Shown one piece after another: positions 1 through 12,362 of a stretch of 64,000 bases of DNA. Below the pieces are notes generated by a model. It ran no database searches. It was not told the DNA's origin and was given only the letters and a program-made list of their open reading frames with translations. Each line of letters opens with the position of its first letter. Position 1 is the first letter of the stretch. The position numbers and the translations under genes were made by a program. The DNA is from Melocanna baccifera (lineage: Eukaryota; Streptophyta; Magnoliopsida; Poales; Poaceae), in contig CM070684.1 in assembly GCA_036346265.1 (NCBI GenBank), forward strand, positions 930,001 through 994,000, written 5' to 3'.

Positions 1-478
1 GTTGCATTGATTGATATATGCAGATTGCAGTTACTGTAGAGAACATAAAATTCAAGCTGTGCAAAGCATGGCAAAATAATGAAAGACCCTGTCATGACTC
101 ATGGCTGTTTCTGCTTAATGTTGAATAATGTAATTGTGAATTGTCACACAGAGAGTTATCTTTGCATTTCTTTGGTTGGCAAATAGTGTAAGCATAATTT
201 TGGCACCTCCCAGTAAGAAAACTATCTTTTAATTTGATTGGCAAGTAATTTGAATGCCCTTTTTTTCTGGGAAATTTATACCAACTTCTACATTCCTCTA
301 CAACCCCAAAAAGAATTACACCACACATGCACACACATGGCGGTTGTACTTTGATTAGGATCTGATCCTATCTTAGTGTGACAGGAACATACCCTAAATC
401 TATACTAAAGTACTGTTGTAAATTACTCATTGTTTGATACGCCTCTGGTCTAAGTGTGCTTTTTATTTGTTTCCTTAG

Positions 479-1845
479 ATCAATAGTCTTATTGGAACCA
501 AGGTGGAGTGGGTCTATCATATGTTACAAGCATTCAACACCGGCAACCTCGCCCTCTACCAAGAACTTTGCAGGGTTCACAATGCTGCTCTTAGTGCACA
601 ACCAGCTTTGGTTCAGAATGAACAGAAACTGCTTGAGAAGATCAACATTCTGTGTCTGATGGAGATAATCTTTAGGTACCATTTGCGTACTGTTGCCTTT
701 CAATATCACCTCCAATACCCTTTTCCTTTGTGCCAATTTTCTCAACTCTTGTTCTGTTTCATGTTGTAGCCGGCCATCAGAAGATAGAACTATCCCATTA
801 AGCGTTATTGCCGAGCGGACTAAGATTTCTATCAGTGACGTGGAATATCTTCTTATGAAGAGCCTCTCGGTAACTTCATTTCCTATGTTCTATCTTCCAT
901 ATGGAAATTCGTTATTGGCATGAACCATGTTCTTTGGAGGTCTTTTTTGTTTTCATATTAACCTCTTGTTTTCTTATGCATATATGTTTTCTTTTCTACT
1001 TGGGGATTGAAAACTCGATGAATGTTTATGTGTTGGCTGGTTCTGGAACAGTGAGGGCATCAAACTTGTGATACATGCTACTATCTTCTTTTCCTCTCTT
1101 TTCACATGTGATGTATTTATAAATTGCTCGATGGTTGGTTTTGCAATATTTTCTTATTGAATTATTACATTCTTTTGCAGTTAAACTAGCCCTGGGAAGT
1201 GTATTGTATTCTACATATCTGTTAATGCTTGTGATCCACATGTTTGTCGATCACAACAGACCTGTTTCTTGTCTTGTTATACATGTTACTGTTTCTTTTA
1301 CCATGTACTGTTTGTAGTGTTTGTCCAGTGCATCAACTAGAATTCTTAATTCCATAGACATTGAAGGTGCTAATGCTTGTCGGTAGTTTCCATCCTTTTC
1401 TGACTTCCATTCCAGAGTTTCTGCATCAGTTGCAATACATATTGCTGGTCCTGGAGGTTTAGTAATTTTGCCAGGATACTAGGCAGCCGAATTAAAGTAT
1501 CACTGTTATCTGCTTGTTCTTACAGGAGAGCCCTGCTGATGTTTTATCTTTACTTGCTAAATTATCAGTGAAGCCTGAGTATTGCACTTCCCTTAGCTTG
1601 TCTGCTGGCATAGAATTGACAGGCATATGAAGCACTAGCGGTTTTGTTTTCCACTGCAGGTTCATCTTATAGAAGGGATAATTGATGAAGTGGACAGCAC
1701 AGTTCATGTCTCATGGGTCCAGCCTAGAGTAATCGGAATTCCACAGGTGAAGGCTTTGCGTGAGCGGCTGGACGCATGGGTTGGAAAAGTGCATGCTACA
1801 CTGTTGTCAGTTGAGGCAGAGACCCCTGATCTCGTGGCTGCATAA
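479..1845 (+). CDS. RPN9: 26S proteasome lid subunit RPN9/PSMD13, C-terminal part (gene enters from the left)
   Basis: Non-ATPase subunit of the 19S regulatory particle lid; it helps assemble the proteasome that degrades ubiquitinated proteins in cytosol and nucleus. Three exons are visible: 479-675, 770-869 and 1660-1845 (stop TAA 1843-1845), each bounded by AG/GT and in consistent phase. They encode about the last 160 of the roughly 390 residues usual for the family. Recognisable stretches are KVEWVYHMLQAFNTGNL, LCRVHNAAL, EDRTIPLSVIAERTKISI, VEYLLMKSLS and the C-terminal TLLSVEAETPDLVAA. The first two exons cover the end of the PCI domain with its winged helix. No further exon was found in 1-478, so this is intron and the N-terminal exons lie outside. 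No break is seen; the gene looks intact here. The identification rests on recalled family sequence. Confidence 0.93.
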
Positions 1846-4439
1846 CTTAGCGGCCACTCCTCGACAAACCTGTTGCAATAGGCTTGGTCAGCAAGGCTGT
1901 GGTGCAAAATGAGAGATGGTCTGGCTGTGCTGCTTGTAGCAGTACTTTTCTGGATAATGAAAACCTGTTGCCTTGGGCGTTTGCCTGTTTGCCCGCGTCC
2001 TATTGATCTGGACCTGTAATTTTCTTTTCTTAAGATGCTCTGGACGTTGAGGGTTGGAACTAGACGCAGTATCACGGAGAAGACACAAATGGATCGAAAC
2101 GAAAAATTCATACCGGCAGGGTGCTCTTGTAGTTTTCCCAGTCAAATTTTAATTTGTAAGTCAGCGGATGCTTTTATTTTTCTGTTGGACATGGATGCAG
2201 GAAAATCTAGCTGATTTTCATTGCCTTTAAAAGGTCGTGCCTGACGTTTGCTTACTACACTTCATACTGTGAACCTTGATTCCTTGTGAATTCTGTTGTG
2301 GTAGGTTTGGGTGACTAATTGCTCTGTAGGGCTTACAATGGTTTCTCTCATGACCTTTTGGCAATAATTTTATTGGAGAAGGTTAGTATGCAGTCTCTTG
2401 ATTGGCAACTTACCTGCGCATGTCGGTGCGTATGAAGGCAGTACAAGTTTGCACGCGTGTGAGCTCACTGAAAGACCTTGTATGTTGCGGTTGTTGAGAC
2501 GTCCAGCCGTCCAGGTCTCAACTCTCGACACAGGTTGAAGGGTAACACGGATTGATGATTCTGCTGGTGGTTTTGAAACCAAGAAGCTTGCTTTTTTTCT
2601 CTCTTAGGCTGGTAGTTTCTTTTACAAAAGAAATACCCTGATTTATATTCATAACTTATGATAAAGTACCCAATTTTTACGTTAAATATTATAAGTGAAT
2701 AACAAATTATTACCCATATAATCCCTGAGTTGATGACTGCTAGACTTCGTCTTCCTTGCCGAAGATTCCAGATCTTGCAACGCTGTTACGATTGCTGATC
2801 ACGACAGTGAAAAGTAGACTATAGATGATATGTATTGATGTGTGGGGGACTTATTATGCCTCAATAGTGGAGTTGTTTGTTGGGAGGAAAAATCAGATGA
2901 GATCTATCCATACCTAACTCAAGCCTTGTGTCGATCGTAGATGTCGCCATCGTTGTCGAAGCGAGTACGTCTGGTAAAACACATGACGATAACGGAAATT
3001 CAACTACGAACTCATGGGAGAAAAACAAAACTAAAACAACTTGTCTATAGAAAAAGAAAGGAGAAACTAAATAAATCTAAAGTTAATTCTAGGATGCAAC
3101 GGATCTCTCAACCATCTAAAGTAGTAGGAACGGAGCCCAATAAATTCACCCGATATCACAGAACACTATGTCTAAAACAAATTCAACACTAATCAGCTCA
3201 TATGCACCATATATGCATACCCAGCCAAAAATCTGTGCACCTGGCTCCTTCCAGCACACCAAACAAACCAAAAAGCCTAAAAACGCAGACCAGCACATAA
3301 TAGCACTAGCACACGTAGCAGCTCATGTCATAAGGCTCACCAAAACAGCCCATACAGAGCGCAGTAGCCACACATGGGTTCCTGTCATTGTTGCATGGCC
3401 CACATCGGTCCAAGCGGCACACACTAAGTTAGAACTGTTCATGTATCTAGTACTATTATAATATTTTTTTAATTTTAACGTCCTAGCATCTATTTTTGCA
3501 AAAATAATCCCCTTCTCGAGTTCGAAAGACACGACATGTGACACGTGTCACCTACTGCATCACAGTAACTTGGCAAGAGGTGAGGCGCGCAGCTGGGTGA
3601 GCTAGTGCGGTAGGGCAAAGTCGTAGTGTGGCTGGAAGGTGCTATTGAGTTGTCCTTGCGCGACAGGCTACTGCCGAGCTAGCTCGGCTCAGCAAGTGAG
3701 CGCACCAACGAACAGGCAAGCGGATAGGCGTGCATGGGAGCAAGGGGCTGATTCTTCATGGGGCAACAAGCGTGAGGGAATCGTGTTAATTATACAACAC
3801 GACGCGATGTTATACTCATTTTATTCATGTGTTAATTGTGTTGGATTCTCGCGCGTGTATAAAACGTGACCCGTGGTTGTATTGCTACCGTGCGAGACAG
3901 AGCTTAGCCAAGGAGCGGAAGGAAAGAAAGGAGAGAATTTCTATCAAGCGAGAGTGTAGGAAGGCAACAGAATTGTGATTTACCATCTTTTGCAATTGGA
4001 AGCATTGTGGAACTGGTGATTACCTTTCAAAAAAAAGCATGCTTCATTCACATGCAAGCAACACAGTTAATATATCATTAGTGTTTCATTAGCGTAACTG
4101 TGGTTTTGTAATGTGAAATGCTCTAAGTAGCCATACTTAGTTGACAGATGTATTTATGTAAGTAGCTATGTTGATTTATTATAAATAGCTACAAAAATAC
4201 AGGCAAAAAAATTAATTAAAATATTTTTATTTATGTCCACACATATACATTTATCGCTCTCGTGTGATTACAGAATGGCCGTTATCCAAGGATCTGGTCT
4301 TAATTTTCTAAACTAAAAAGCAGAAACTTCACCAAAAATATAGCGTGCTACTGCCTCTACTAACCACTTTTAATTGTTGACTTATCTCCATTTGTTATAT
4401 TTTTTAAACTGTTACTAATACCCTCATGTTCAACTATAG
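1846..4439. other. RPN9 3' UTR followed by sequence without a recognisable gene
   Basis: The first several hundred bases after the RPN9 stop should be its 3' UTR; no poly(A) site could be fixed. From about 2600 to 4440 the sequence is AT-rich and only short, unconvincing ORFs occur. A TATAAAA at about 3857, followed by a purine-rich stretch, could be the promoter part of an old retroelement, but no matching second copy or TSD was found. Confidence 0.4.
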
Positions 4440-5275
4440 ATGGAAAGATCAGATGACATTGGGCCATGGGACTACTTCACTTATGGAGAAGACGAAAGAG
4501 AGTTTGCCGACATACTGCGCAAACTAATGCAGTATCTACGTTAATGGCACCGTTCCATCTTCAGGGGACGGAAGACCCAGGAAGGAGATAGGGAGGCCTA
4601 GATGATGGAAGTTTTTTTGTATGCAAGGGAAGGTGAGTACACCCCCACGCCTTCCACACGGAGCACCTAAGGAGCGCTTCCACCGACGCCCATCTGGATG
4701 TCGCCCGCTTGGCTTGTACTCGCCTGTGTGAGATCCACGAGGCCACCATACTGACCTCCCCATTTCGGTGCTATCCATCCCTCCGAGAAGGAGCATACTA
4801 TGGCGAGATGTTCATCCTCAACTCCGAGGATAACTCGCTCTTGACCCATTGGGTCCAGCTCACCTGAGTTATGGGAGACACCTACAGTGAGGCTCTAGAG
4901 GAGATCTCGAACCTCTGCCAACTCCTCACCGCTAGCTACACCAGGCCAAGACTCTCCACGCTTAGCTCACCAAGTGTGAGAAGGCTATGGCTGCAATGGA
5001 GTGTGAGAGGGATGTCGCAATCGTCGAGCTCGAGCAAACTGCAGTAGCAATAGTGGTCCACGCTCCAGCTCCTCTAGACACCTCATCACCCCCCCCCCAA
5101 CAACCCTGGTACTACCGCAGTGCGGTACTACCGCGGGTTTCAGCGGAACTACCGCACCATGTACTGCGGTACTTCCGATTTTCCTGGAATCCCAGCATAT
5201 TGTCTTCCTTCAAATTCAACCTGATTTTCATACTTTCTATCATTCCCTTGACTTCCAAATTGTTTTCATTTCAAG
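4440..5275 (+). mobile_element. Degenerate retroelement-like remnant with short palindromes
   Basis: A 34-codon ORF (4440-4544, starting MERSDDIGPWDYFTYG) opens this stretch but has no recognised homologue. Between 4545 and 5060 broken reading frames resemble low-complexity transposon proteins, for example a segment with repeated Met-Glu-Cys-Glu and Ala-Ile-Val-Glu-Leu-Glu runs. From 5105 to 5180 the DNA carries repeated short palindromic pieces of the type CGGTACTACCG. It directly precedes the unknown ORF at 5276 and is probably part of the same element. No function is proposed. Confidence 0.35.
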
Positions 5276-6016
5276 ATGGCTCCCAAAACTCGGAATGCTC
5301 TTAAGAAAGTGGCTGAGAAGATAAGAACTACCTCAAAGAAGATTTATGCTAGTGGTGGAAGTGCAGCCCAAGGCTCGTTTCAACAGGAATCTGCTTCAGC
5401 TTTGCCTCCTGCTGAGTCTGATCCTGAGGAGTCTCCTGAGAGGACTCCAGATGGCAGTGACAATAGAACCCCCAATGGTTCCGAGATCGAGTCTAATCGG
5501 TACATGAACTCCTCCTCTGACAGTCAGATCCCGGAAGCAGCAGTTGAGTCAGAAGAGGAGGAGGAGGATACTGGACCGGCTGCAAATAAGCGTAGGGACA
5601 TTCGTCGCATGACTAGCGATGACTACGCTATTCTCAAGCATCGTTGGCAGTATTTGCTCTCAAAGAATACAGAAAATCCTAAGTTCTATACGTAGTTCCA
5701 GGAGTAGGTGTATGAAGAAATTTACATGAACAAATTTGCTAATTATAAGTATGTGAACTGGGATCACATTGACAGATTGGATATGTTTGACGGAGCCTGG
5801 CATATGTTTCAGCAATCTGGGCTTCTGCACTTGGTTTCGCTCAAGTCGAATTATAATGAGGAAGTAATCCGCCAGTTTTATACTACACTTTGGATATCTC
5901 CAAACTTTGATAACCTCGAGTGGATGTTTGGAGATCAGTATATGAGCGCAAACAAGTGCGGTAGTACCGTACTTTATACTGCGGTAGTTCCGATTTCTCG
6001 GAATTTTTCAGATTAA
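5276..6016 (+). pseudogene. Plant retrotransposon-associated ORF of unknown function, two internal stops
   Basis: One reading frame runs 5276-6016 with only two stops, TAG at 5693-5695 and TAG at 5705-5707. Both could come from CAG (Gln) by C-to-T change, since the frame continues unbroken on either side. The N-terminal part is basic, then Ser/Pro/Glu-rich with a Glu run (EEEEED). The C-terminal part (DDYAILKHRWQYLL, YVNWDHIDRLDMFDGAWHMF, LWISPNFDNLEWMFGDQ) resembles proteins commonly annotated in grass genomes as unclassified retrotransposon proteins. No protease, reverse transcriptase or integrase motif is present. The ORF is flanked on both sides by CGGTA-type palindromes and is followed by an LTR-like promoter region, which supports a transposon origin. 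The specific family is unknown to me. Confidence 0.55.
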
Positions 6017-6734
6017 CTTTTAGCAACGGCTAGTTTTGGTTGGTGAGGGTATAAATACCCCTCCACCTACCTTTGGGCAGGTTGCTGAGCTTGTATTGAT
6101 CATCTTGAACCCTAGAGCATTCACTCCACTCTCATTTCTCACTAGAGCACTCATTTTCGAGTAGTGGAGACATTTTTAAGTGCATTTAATTCTAGTTGAT
6201 CCAATTACACTGGAGCGCTGTCAAGCGGAATCATCGGTATATTCTCTTGGTGCTTGCCGGCACCTAGACGGCGAGGAAGTTGTTTGCACGGTGACTCCTT
6301 CAAGAAGAGAGTGAAAAAGTCCGAGCCGATTGTGAGTGGTTTGGAGCTCACCATCTCCGAAGAGGAGGAAGAGCTACCGTAGTGATCGAGGAGCAAAGCT
6401 TAATTAATGGAACCGGTCCAAGAGCGCTTAGGCTTCCTCAACGTGGACTAGTGAAGACCGGCAAGTCTTCGATACCACGGGAAAACATCGCACGAACCAT
6501 TGTGATCTTTTTCTTACTCTCTTTTAGTATTAGTTGAGCAATTTGATATTTGATATATTAACTTATGCTTGTGATTGAACTGTTGCTCAAATTGTTTAGA
6601 ATTACTAGACTTGAGTAGGTGTGTTTTATTTAGCAACTCTTGCATTGTGTTGAAATTGACATAATTTGTTTAATTAGTCAAGAATTTTAAAACCTCCTAT
6701 TCACCCCCCTCTAGTCGGTTATCTTGGATCCTAC
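6001..6734 (+). repeat. Probable LTR (3' end of the preceding element)
   Basis: A TATA box (TATAAATA, about 6050-6057) follows the end of the unknown ORF. The stretch ends with CCTATTCACCCCCCTCTAG and then TCCTACA (about 6734), a tail I associate with LTR ends of grass retroelements. The left border and a second copy were not found, so the exact LTR limits are uncertain. Confidence 0.45.
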
Positions 6735-6904
6735 AACGCCACCACTCGTCTCGCATGCGCGCCATGCCACTTAACAGCCCAAAGAGCCGCTGACGTTTCA
6801 TTGCCATCTGCGAACCACCGAGCGACGCGTGTCATCACCTCGGTCTTTCGATTGTCCTCGGCAGCCGTCCTATCATTGTTCCATTAGCCAGGTCCACCAT
6901 AGAC

Positions 6905-7882
6905 TAGTTTTTTTGTGCATCAAGTCCCCAACACAGTAGTATTTTCTATTTTTGAACATTTTTCTTTAGATTTAATCTTCTAAGAGCCCATTCTTCTTCG
7001 TCATATCTCCGATTGACCCTGTTCTTCTTTCTAAATTTATCTAAAATTGAACTCTATCTTTTGGTTCTAGTTTTAAAGCTTTTGAAGTTCATTTCAATTT
7101 TATTTGATTTTATTTGTACTTCATTGTGTTTTCTCTCTTGTTAGATCACATCTTCGAATGAGCTGAAGCAAGATTTGAATATCAAGAGCAATTAACTTTG
7201 TAAGGCCAAGGCAAGATTTGAATAGCCGTATCCCTGGTCTTGGACAATACTTAGTGATTTCACACTAAGGATGGATATTTCATAAAATTTGATTGAGATA
7301 ACTTTAGAATGTGAATGGTTAGTTCATTGGTGGTAAAATTTGTGAAGGGTTAGCTCACGAGTGGTTCAATGTAGTTTATTCAATTTCTTTGATTAGTTAC
7401 TTATTATCATTTTTTTAAAGTTCACTTTCAATCTATTTATTGTATTTACTTTAAATTATTGCTTTATGCAAAATAGCCTTTCAGCTATCACTTGGTAAGC
7501 CTTGTATATTATATTGTATTTTTGTTACAAATGACTTGCTAAGTATCAATGTACTCACAGCTTTATGGCTACTGTTGCTTAATTGAAGAGGAGGAATCAT
7601 ATCAGCAGGAGGTGCATGCAGGAGGATACTTCGACAACTTCACGTATTAGGATTTCGCTCCCTAGTCAATTGCTTATGGGCATGTTGAATGGCTATTATG
7701 TTTATTTCTATTTTTCGCTGCTAGTTTCTTAAGTCTAATAATTAATAATATATGAGTCTTTTTCTCTATTAATCGTGTATATATTTGATATTTCATATAT
7801 ACTTACATTGTGTGCACTAGCGTGATCCTAGTCTAGTGCAGTATACATATAGAGTCCGGATTTGCATATTCGGGTCTTGATA
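6905..7882 (+). repeat. Fragment of a gypsy LTR (3' part), copy A
   Basis: This stretch aligns with the 3' third of the LTR at 54687-57879. Shared blocks include CTCCGATTGACCC followed by a CTAAATT motif, the GTACTCAC hairpin arm at 7551-7558, the CAGCAGGAGGT block near 7604, and the terminal GCATATTCGGGTCT at 7864-7877. It ends at about 7882 where the intact copy ends in TCTCGACA. The upstream, GC-rich part of the LTR is missing or replaced by the element to its left. Many point changes suggest an old copy. Confidence 0.7.
7540..7557 (+). repeat. Hairpin site in LTR copy A (partly decayed)
   Basis: TAAGTAT-CAAT-GTACTCA. It corresponds to the perfect 7-bp stem of the LTR at 57498-57515, here with one mismatch and one G-T pair. 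Confidence 0.55.
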
Positions 7883-8407
7883 TATCATGATCCTGATAAC
7901 AAGCTATATCAACATGTAAAATTTGATATTATCTATTACTAGTGTAAGTTGCACTAATTTACTTTGCTTTGTTTTTATTGTTTGCATGTTGTTCTAAGAT
8001 AAAAAAAAGAGTATTATCTTTTACATATTGGACTTTTAGATTAGTAGTTTATTAAAAATAATCAAATGAGTTTTAAAAATTAATTTTAATTCAATATAAC
8101 ATGAATAAGTATACTCAAATTATAAAATTAAATTTAAAAATTCTAGTATAGACTTGTATATTTATAAATATAATTTAATTTTTATATAAAATATATATAT
8201 ATTTTTAAAATATAATATAATCATGATCCTACAATCTGAACCTATTAGACAAAAAACATCCTATCTGAGACAACTATGATTATGTACATGGTAAAACAGT
8301 AAAACTCGATCACTTCCATTCTATTTCCTTCCGCTCCTATAACGTAGGTCAAGAAAGCGAGAGGAGGTGGTCGACGGAGTCTTGCGGAGGGTGTAAAGCC
8401 GGGCTGA
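7883..8407. other. AT-rich spacer between two gypsy LTRs
   Basis: About 340 bp of very AT-rich sequence, then about 180 bp of mixed composition leading to the next LTR. Nothing coding was seen. Confidence 0.5.
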
Positions 8408-11400
8408 TGTCGAGACCTGAATATGCAACTTCGGACTTTCTGTGTATACTGCACTAGTCTAGGATCATGCTAGTGCACACAGTTAAACATAGATAACATA
8501 ACAACCATATACACGCTAAATAAAGGGAAACTCAAATATTAATAATTATCACAGGTACGACCTTATGGCCAAGCTTACAATCTCACTAGCCGGAAGGGCT
8601 TAAAAACTAGCAGTGAAAAATCAAAAATAAGCGTAGTAGCCATTCGACATACCCACAAGCAATCGAAGTCCTAATCCGTGAAGTCACTGAAATATTCTCC
8701 TCCGTACCTCCTGCTGGTAGTACTCCTCCTCCTCAACTAAGCAACATAGGCATAAAGCCGTGAGTACATTGGTACTCAGCAAGTCGTTTGTAACAAATGA
8801 ATGCAATATAATATGCAAGGCTTATCAATGAAGGGCTGAAAGGTTAATTTGTATAAAATAGCATTTCAAGATAAATATGATAAATAGATTGAAAGCGAAC
8901 TTTAATGGAAAAACAATAGTAAATAAATAGTCAACGGGATTGTAAATAAACCACTTGTGAACATCTCATTCACAAGCTAAACCAACAGTGAACTACCCAT
9001 TCACTTTCCAACCATAACCATAAGTTTCTATAAAATCACTAACCTTCGTGTGAAATCACTGAGCATTGTCCATAACCGAGGATACGGCTATTCGAATAGT
9101 TTTACACTCTGCAGAGGTTGCACAACTGTACTCACATGATGTGATTAACTCGATCTAAGAAAATCACAACAAGACCTTTACAATGTTTAACCTCAACTCA
9201 ATCCTAGCCCGCTAGGGTTTCGCATCACACCCCTTTGCGCCTCATGAAAATTAACATCTATGTTCATCACAATGGTGAGATCAAAATTGAAATATCAATT
9301 AATCAGCCAAGTCTATCCCATACTAGACATGTGGTTTGCACGGTAAAGCTCAGATCAATGGCGCATAAAGTTAAGTCCTTAATGTTACTCGGGCGAGTCT
9401 TCCACATCCCACAAAGTGAATCCACACTTTCCCCTTTACTGCACGATCACTCATCCAACTGCAAAATCAAGTTTGTATAACCCACGACGATGATATACTA
9501 ATGCCATGGTACAAATTTTATAATAGTGACACCAACTACGATTCCATATTTCATTAAGTCAAATTAAGTATTCACATGCGATGATAAACCCAACGTAACA
9601 TAAGCACGGCTAAGCATACTACTCGTATCTCCCATGTGACATCTAGTATGATATCACTAGTAATTTTTTCAACCTAAGGTGACAATGGCATCATGGCATT
9701 CAAATTATCAAATAAAGGTAATTCAATTTGGGTTGATAACTACCAAGTACAAAGGTTTGTAATTAAATAACAATGCAAGATAATTTAAAATAAAATAATT
9801 AAATAATAGATTACAAACTGGGTTTAATATGATCAAAGGACATGACTTGTCTTGGTTTATCTCAGCGAGGTACTTGGGGTCTTCTGGCGTCGCTCTTGCT
9901 CCTCCGAAATAGGGATCTAACGAGAGATAAAGCGGTTAAAATAATAAAAATAAATCAAATAAGATTCAAATAAACTCCAAAAGCCTTGAAACTAGAACCA
10001 ACAGATAGAGTTCGATTTTAGATGAATTTAGAAAAAAGAACGGGGTTAATCGGGGATAGAACGGAGGAAAATGGGCTCTCAAAAATTAAATCTAAAGAAA
10101 ATACTGAACATTCAAAAAAGTTACTGTGTCTGTGGACCCGGTGTACGCAAAGGTGGGTTCACGGTGGACTCGATCCACGGAACAATGCTCCTGGGGTCAC
10201 GCCGACGCGGCAAGCGTGGCTGACATGGCACTGACACGTGGCTGCTGACGTGGCGACTAATGTGGCACCTGAGGTCGGTTTGTGCTGATGTGGCACTGAC
10301 ACATGACGCTGATGTGGCATCTAGGGCTAACGTGGCATGCTGACTTGGGCGGGAGACGGGTCCACGGGTCTACAGCACAGTGCGCTGACACATGGGGCCG
10401 AGCTGTGAGTCTCACGGTCCACGGTGGACCATGTTCACGGAGGAGATGAACCGTCGGCGGGCGCGGGTGCGGGCTGACATTAGCATGATCTGACGGTTGT
10501 GGGCTTGACGCGTGGCAGCATCTGGGCCGTTGATCTAGATCTAGACCGACGGTGGAGATGGGGCGCAGCGACCGTCAGATGGCCGACGCGTGGCGGTGCT
10601 ACGCACAAGGCGTCGCGGCGCAGGCGGGGGTGCGGTGCGGGGACCGAAGGCGGGCGACACGATGCGGGCGCGGCTCGACCGAGGTGACACGGAATGGCGA
10701 CGGCGAGGGGAACGGCGGGGCGGGGCGGCTCACCAGCGGCGAGGACGACGGCGGGGTTCTGGCGACGGTGAGGATGGGTGCGGAGAGGACGGCGGGGAAC
10801 ATCAACGGTCGGCGGCACGGTGCGACGCGGTGGTGCTCCGAGAGGCGGTGGCGCTCGGTGAGAGGAGGTGGCAAGGCGGCGGCGTGAGGTGAGAGGAGGC
10901 GACAAGGGCGGCGGCTATTTTAAAGCACATAAACCGAGAAAAGCTCGGCACGACAGAGAGGAGTTCGTCTCGGAGACGATAAACAGTGTCCTACTGCCCA
11001 GATGCATGACATGTGGCAAGCGGGGACGATCGGACGGCTGCGAGTAAGTCCGGGTGCGGGCGTGGCGCGGACGTGCGGGATGCGCGACGCGTGGTGCGGC
11101 TCGGATCGAGCGGCCGAGGGTGGTGTGGGCCGGTGAACAGTGTTGGGCTGGCCCAACACTATTCATCAGCGGTTTTCTGATTTTCCTTTTTCAAAAATTC
11201 AAACAATTAAAAAGGAGCTCTAGAAAATAGCAAAGAAATCCAAAAAAATTCACCAAAAATTCCAGAAAAATCCTTAAGACACAAGGAATCCAAATAAAAT
11301 ATTTTTAACTTATGTTAATATTTATTTTAATCATATTAAATTCTTTTTAATTTCTAAAAATTCAAATTAAGCTTTATTAATTTCAGAAAATTCCTAAAAA

Positions 11401-11450
11401 TTCATTTTTAAATTTAACAACTTTAAAACTCTGAAAAACAGGGTGTTACA
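8408..11450 (-). mobile_element. Solo gypsy LTR, copy B (minus orientation, about 3.0 kb)
   Basis: Read on the minus strand it starts TGTAACACCCTG (plus strand CAGGGTGTTACA ending at 11450) and ends with GAGACTCGAACA-like sequence whose complement TGTCGAGACC begins at 8408. The flanks GCTGA (8403-8407) and GCTGG (11451-11455) agree at 4 of 5 bases, a decayed TSD. It is collinear with LTR copy E (54687-57879) over the hairpin (8761-8778), the CAGCAGGAGGT block, the CTCTGCAGAG block near 9110 and the very GC-rich section at 10440-11130. No internal retrotransposon sequence is attached, so it is a solo LTR formed by recombination between two LTRs. The TGTAACACCCTG start and ~3-kb length suggest the Tekay/Del group of Ty3-gypsy elements; this is inference. 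Confidence 0.8.
8761..8778 (-). repeat. Conserved LTR hairpin, copy B
   Basis: TGAGTAC-ATTG-GTACTCA on the plus strand, a perfect 7-bp stem with a 4-nt loop. Flanks CGGC and GCAAGT match the same site in LTR copy E. Confidence 0.75.
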
Positions 11451-12362
11451 GCTGGGCTGGCTGCATTCTTGTCTAGTGGTGTAGATCCACCACTGCTCTG
11501 CTCTCCTCCGCCGCTCAGCCACCAGTTGCTGAGAGAAATGGAATGTGCCAATGTTCAGATGGACAGTATCTCATTCAACATTGTAGTTGTGCTCTTAATT
11601 ATGTTGCAGTGTATTAGTTGTTCTCAGTCAATTGGCCATGCATTCATTGTGGAGGATAATACCATTGCTGAAAGTGATGGGTCTGACTCAACTAGTGATC
11701 TGCTTGTATGCTCAGCTTCATAGTCAATTTTGTTTGTTGACTAAACTAGCATGCTGCCTCTGGATATCCCCACTTTGGTGATGCATAATTGCATATAGAT
11801 GCAAACTACTAAAGGCTGGTGAAATCCTCAATGAATTTCTACCATCCTGAGGTGATACCATTTTCCTTGTAGCACCAACAGCAACTATCATAATTATTGA
11901 AGAGCTGTATACCTCATAGCTACACACACTATAAATATCGTCCTGCCATTATGTTGATCTGTGCCTTTTTGTTTCCTGAGGATAGAGCCAATAATGCATA
12001 CTTCTTTTTAACATCTGAACTATTTAATTTCATGTTTAGGTACAGAAATGTGCCTATTGTTGCAGCTTCTTCCTTTAGTTTTGTTTTTTCAGTAATCGGT
12101 CTATCATTGAGCCCATCAATGTGTTGTGGGTGACTCTGTTCTTTTGGAAGAAATATCCACTAGAGGAAAGTGTAGCGGTGATTGATACAATTCTAGTTAC
12201 ATGTATGCATGTCTACTTTTTATAACCAAGGGCTGTGGTTTCATAGAGTATCTCATTGATCATGTAGGAAAATTCTTTACATGTATAGCTGGCTCTAGCT
12301 GAAAATTATTCGCTCTATAATAAGGCTGTGCTGGTTCTGTCTTCTCTTATCTTTTCCACGGT
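11451..12362. other. No recognisable gene
   Basis: The stretch continues the sequence that was split by LTR copy B (GGCTG precedes it and GCTGGGCTGG follows). It contains short ORFs such as 11469-11723, none with a recognisable domain or codon pattern. Confidence 0.4.

Noticed and set aside
4440..4544. 34-codon ORF as a possible host exon
   Set aside because: The preceding ATAG could be an acceptor, but there is no partner exon and no recognised family; kept only as part of the element remnant.
7884..8230. 11-bp direct repeat ATCATGATCCT flanking an AT-rich 336-bp stretch
   Set aside because: Looks like a long TSD, but the inner ends have no inverted repeats and the sequence is nearly pure A/T, so chance or slippage is as likely.
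10480..11166. Overlapping GC-rich ORFs in LTR copy B
   Set aside because: Same artefact: open frames on both strands within a GC-rich LTR section.
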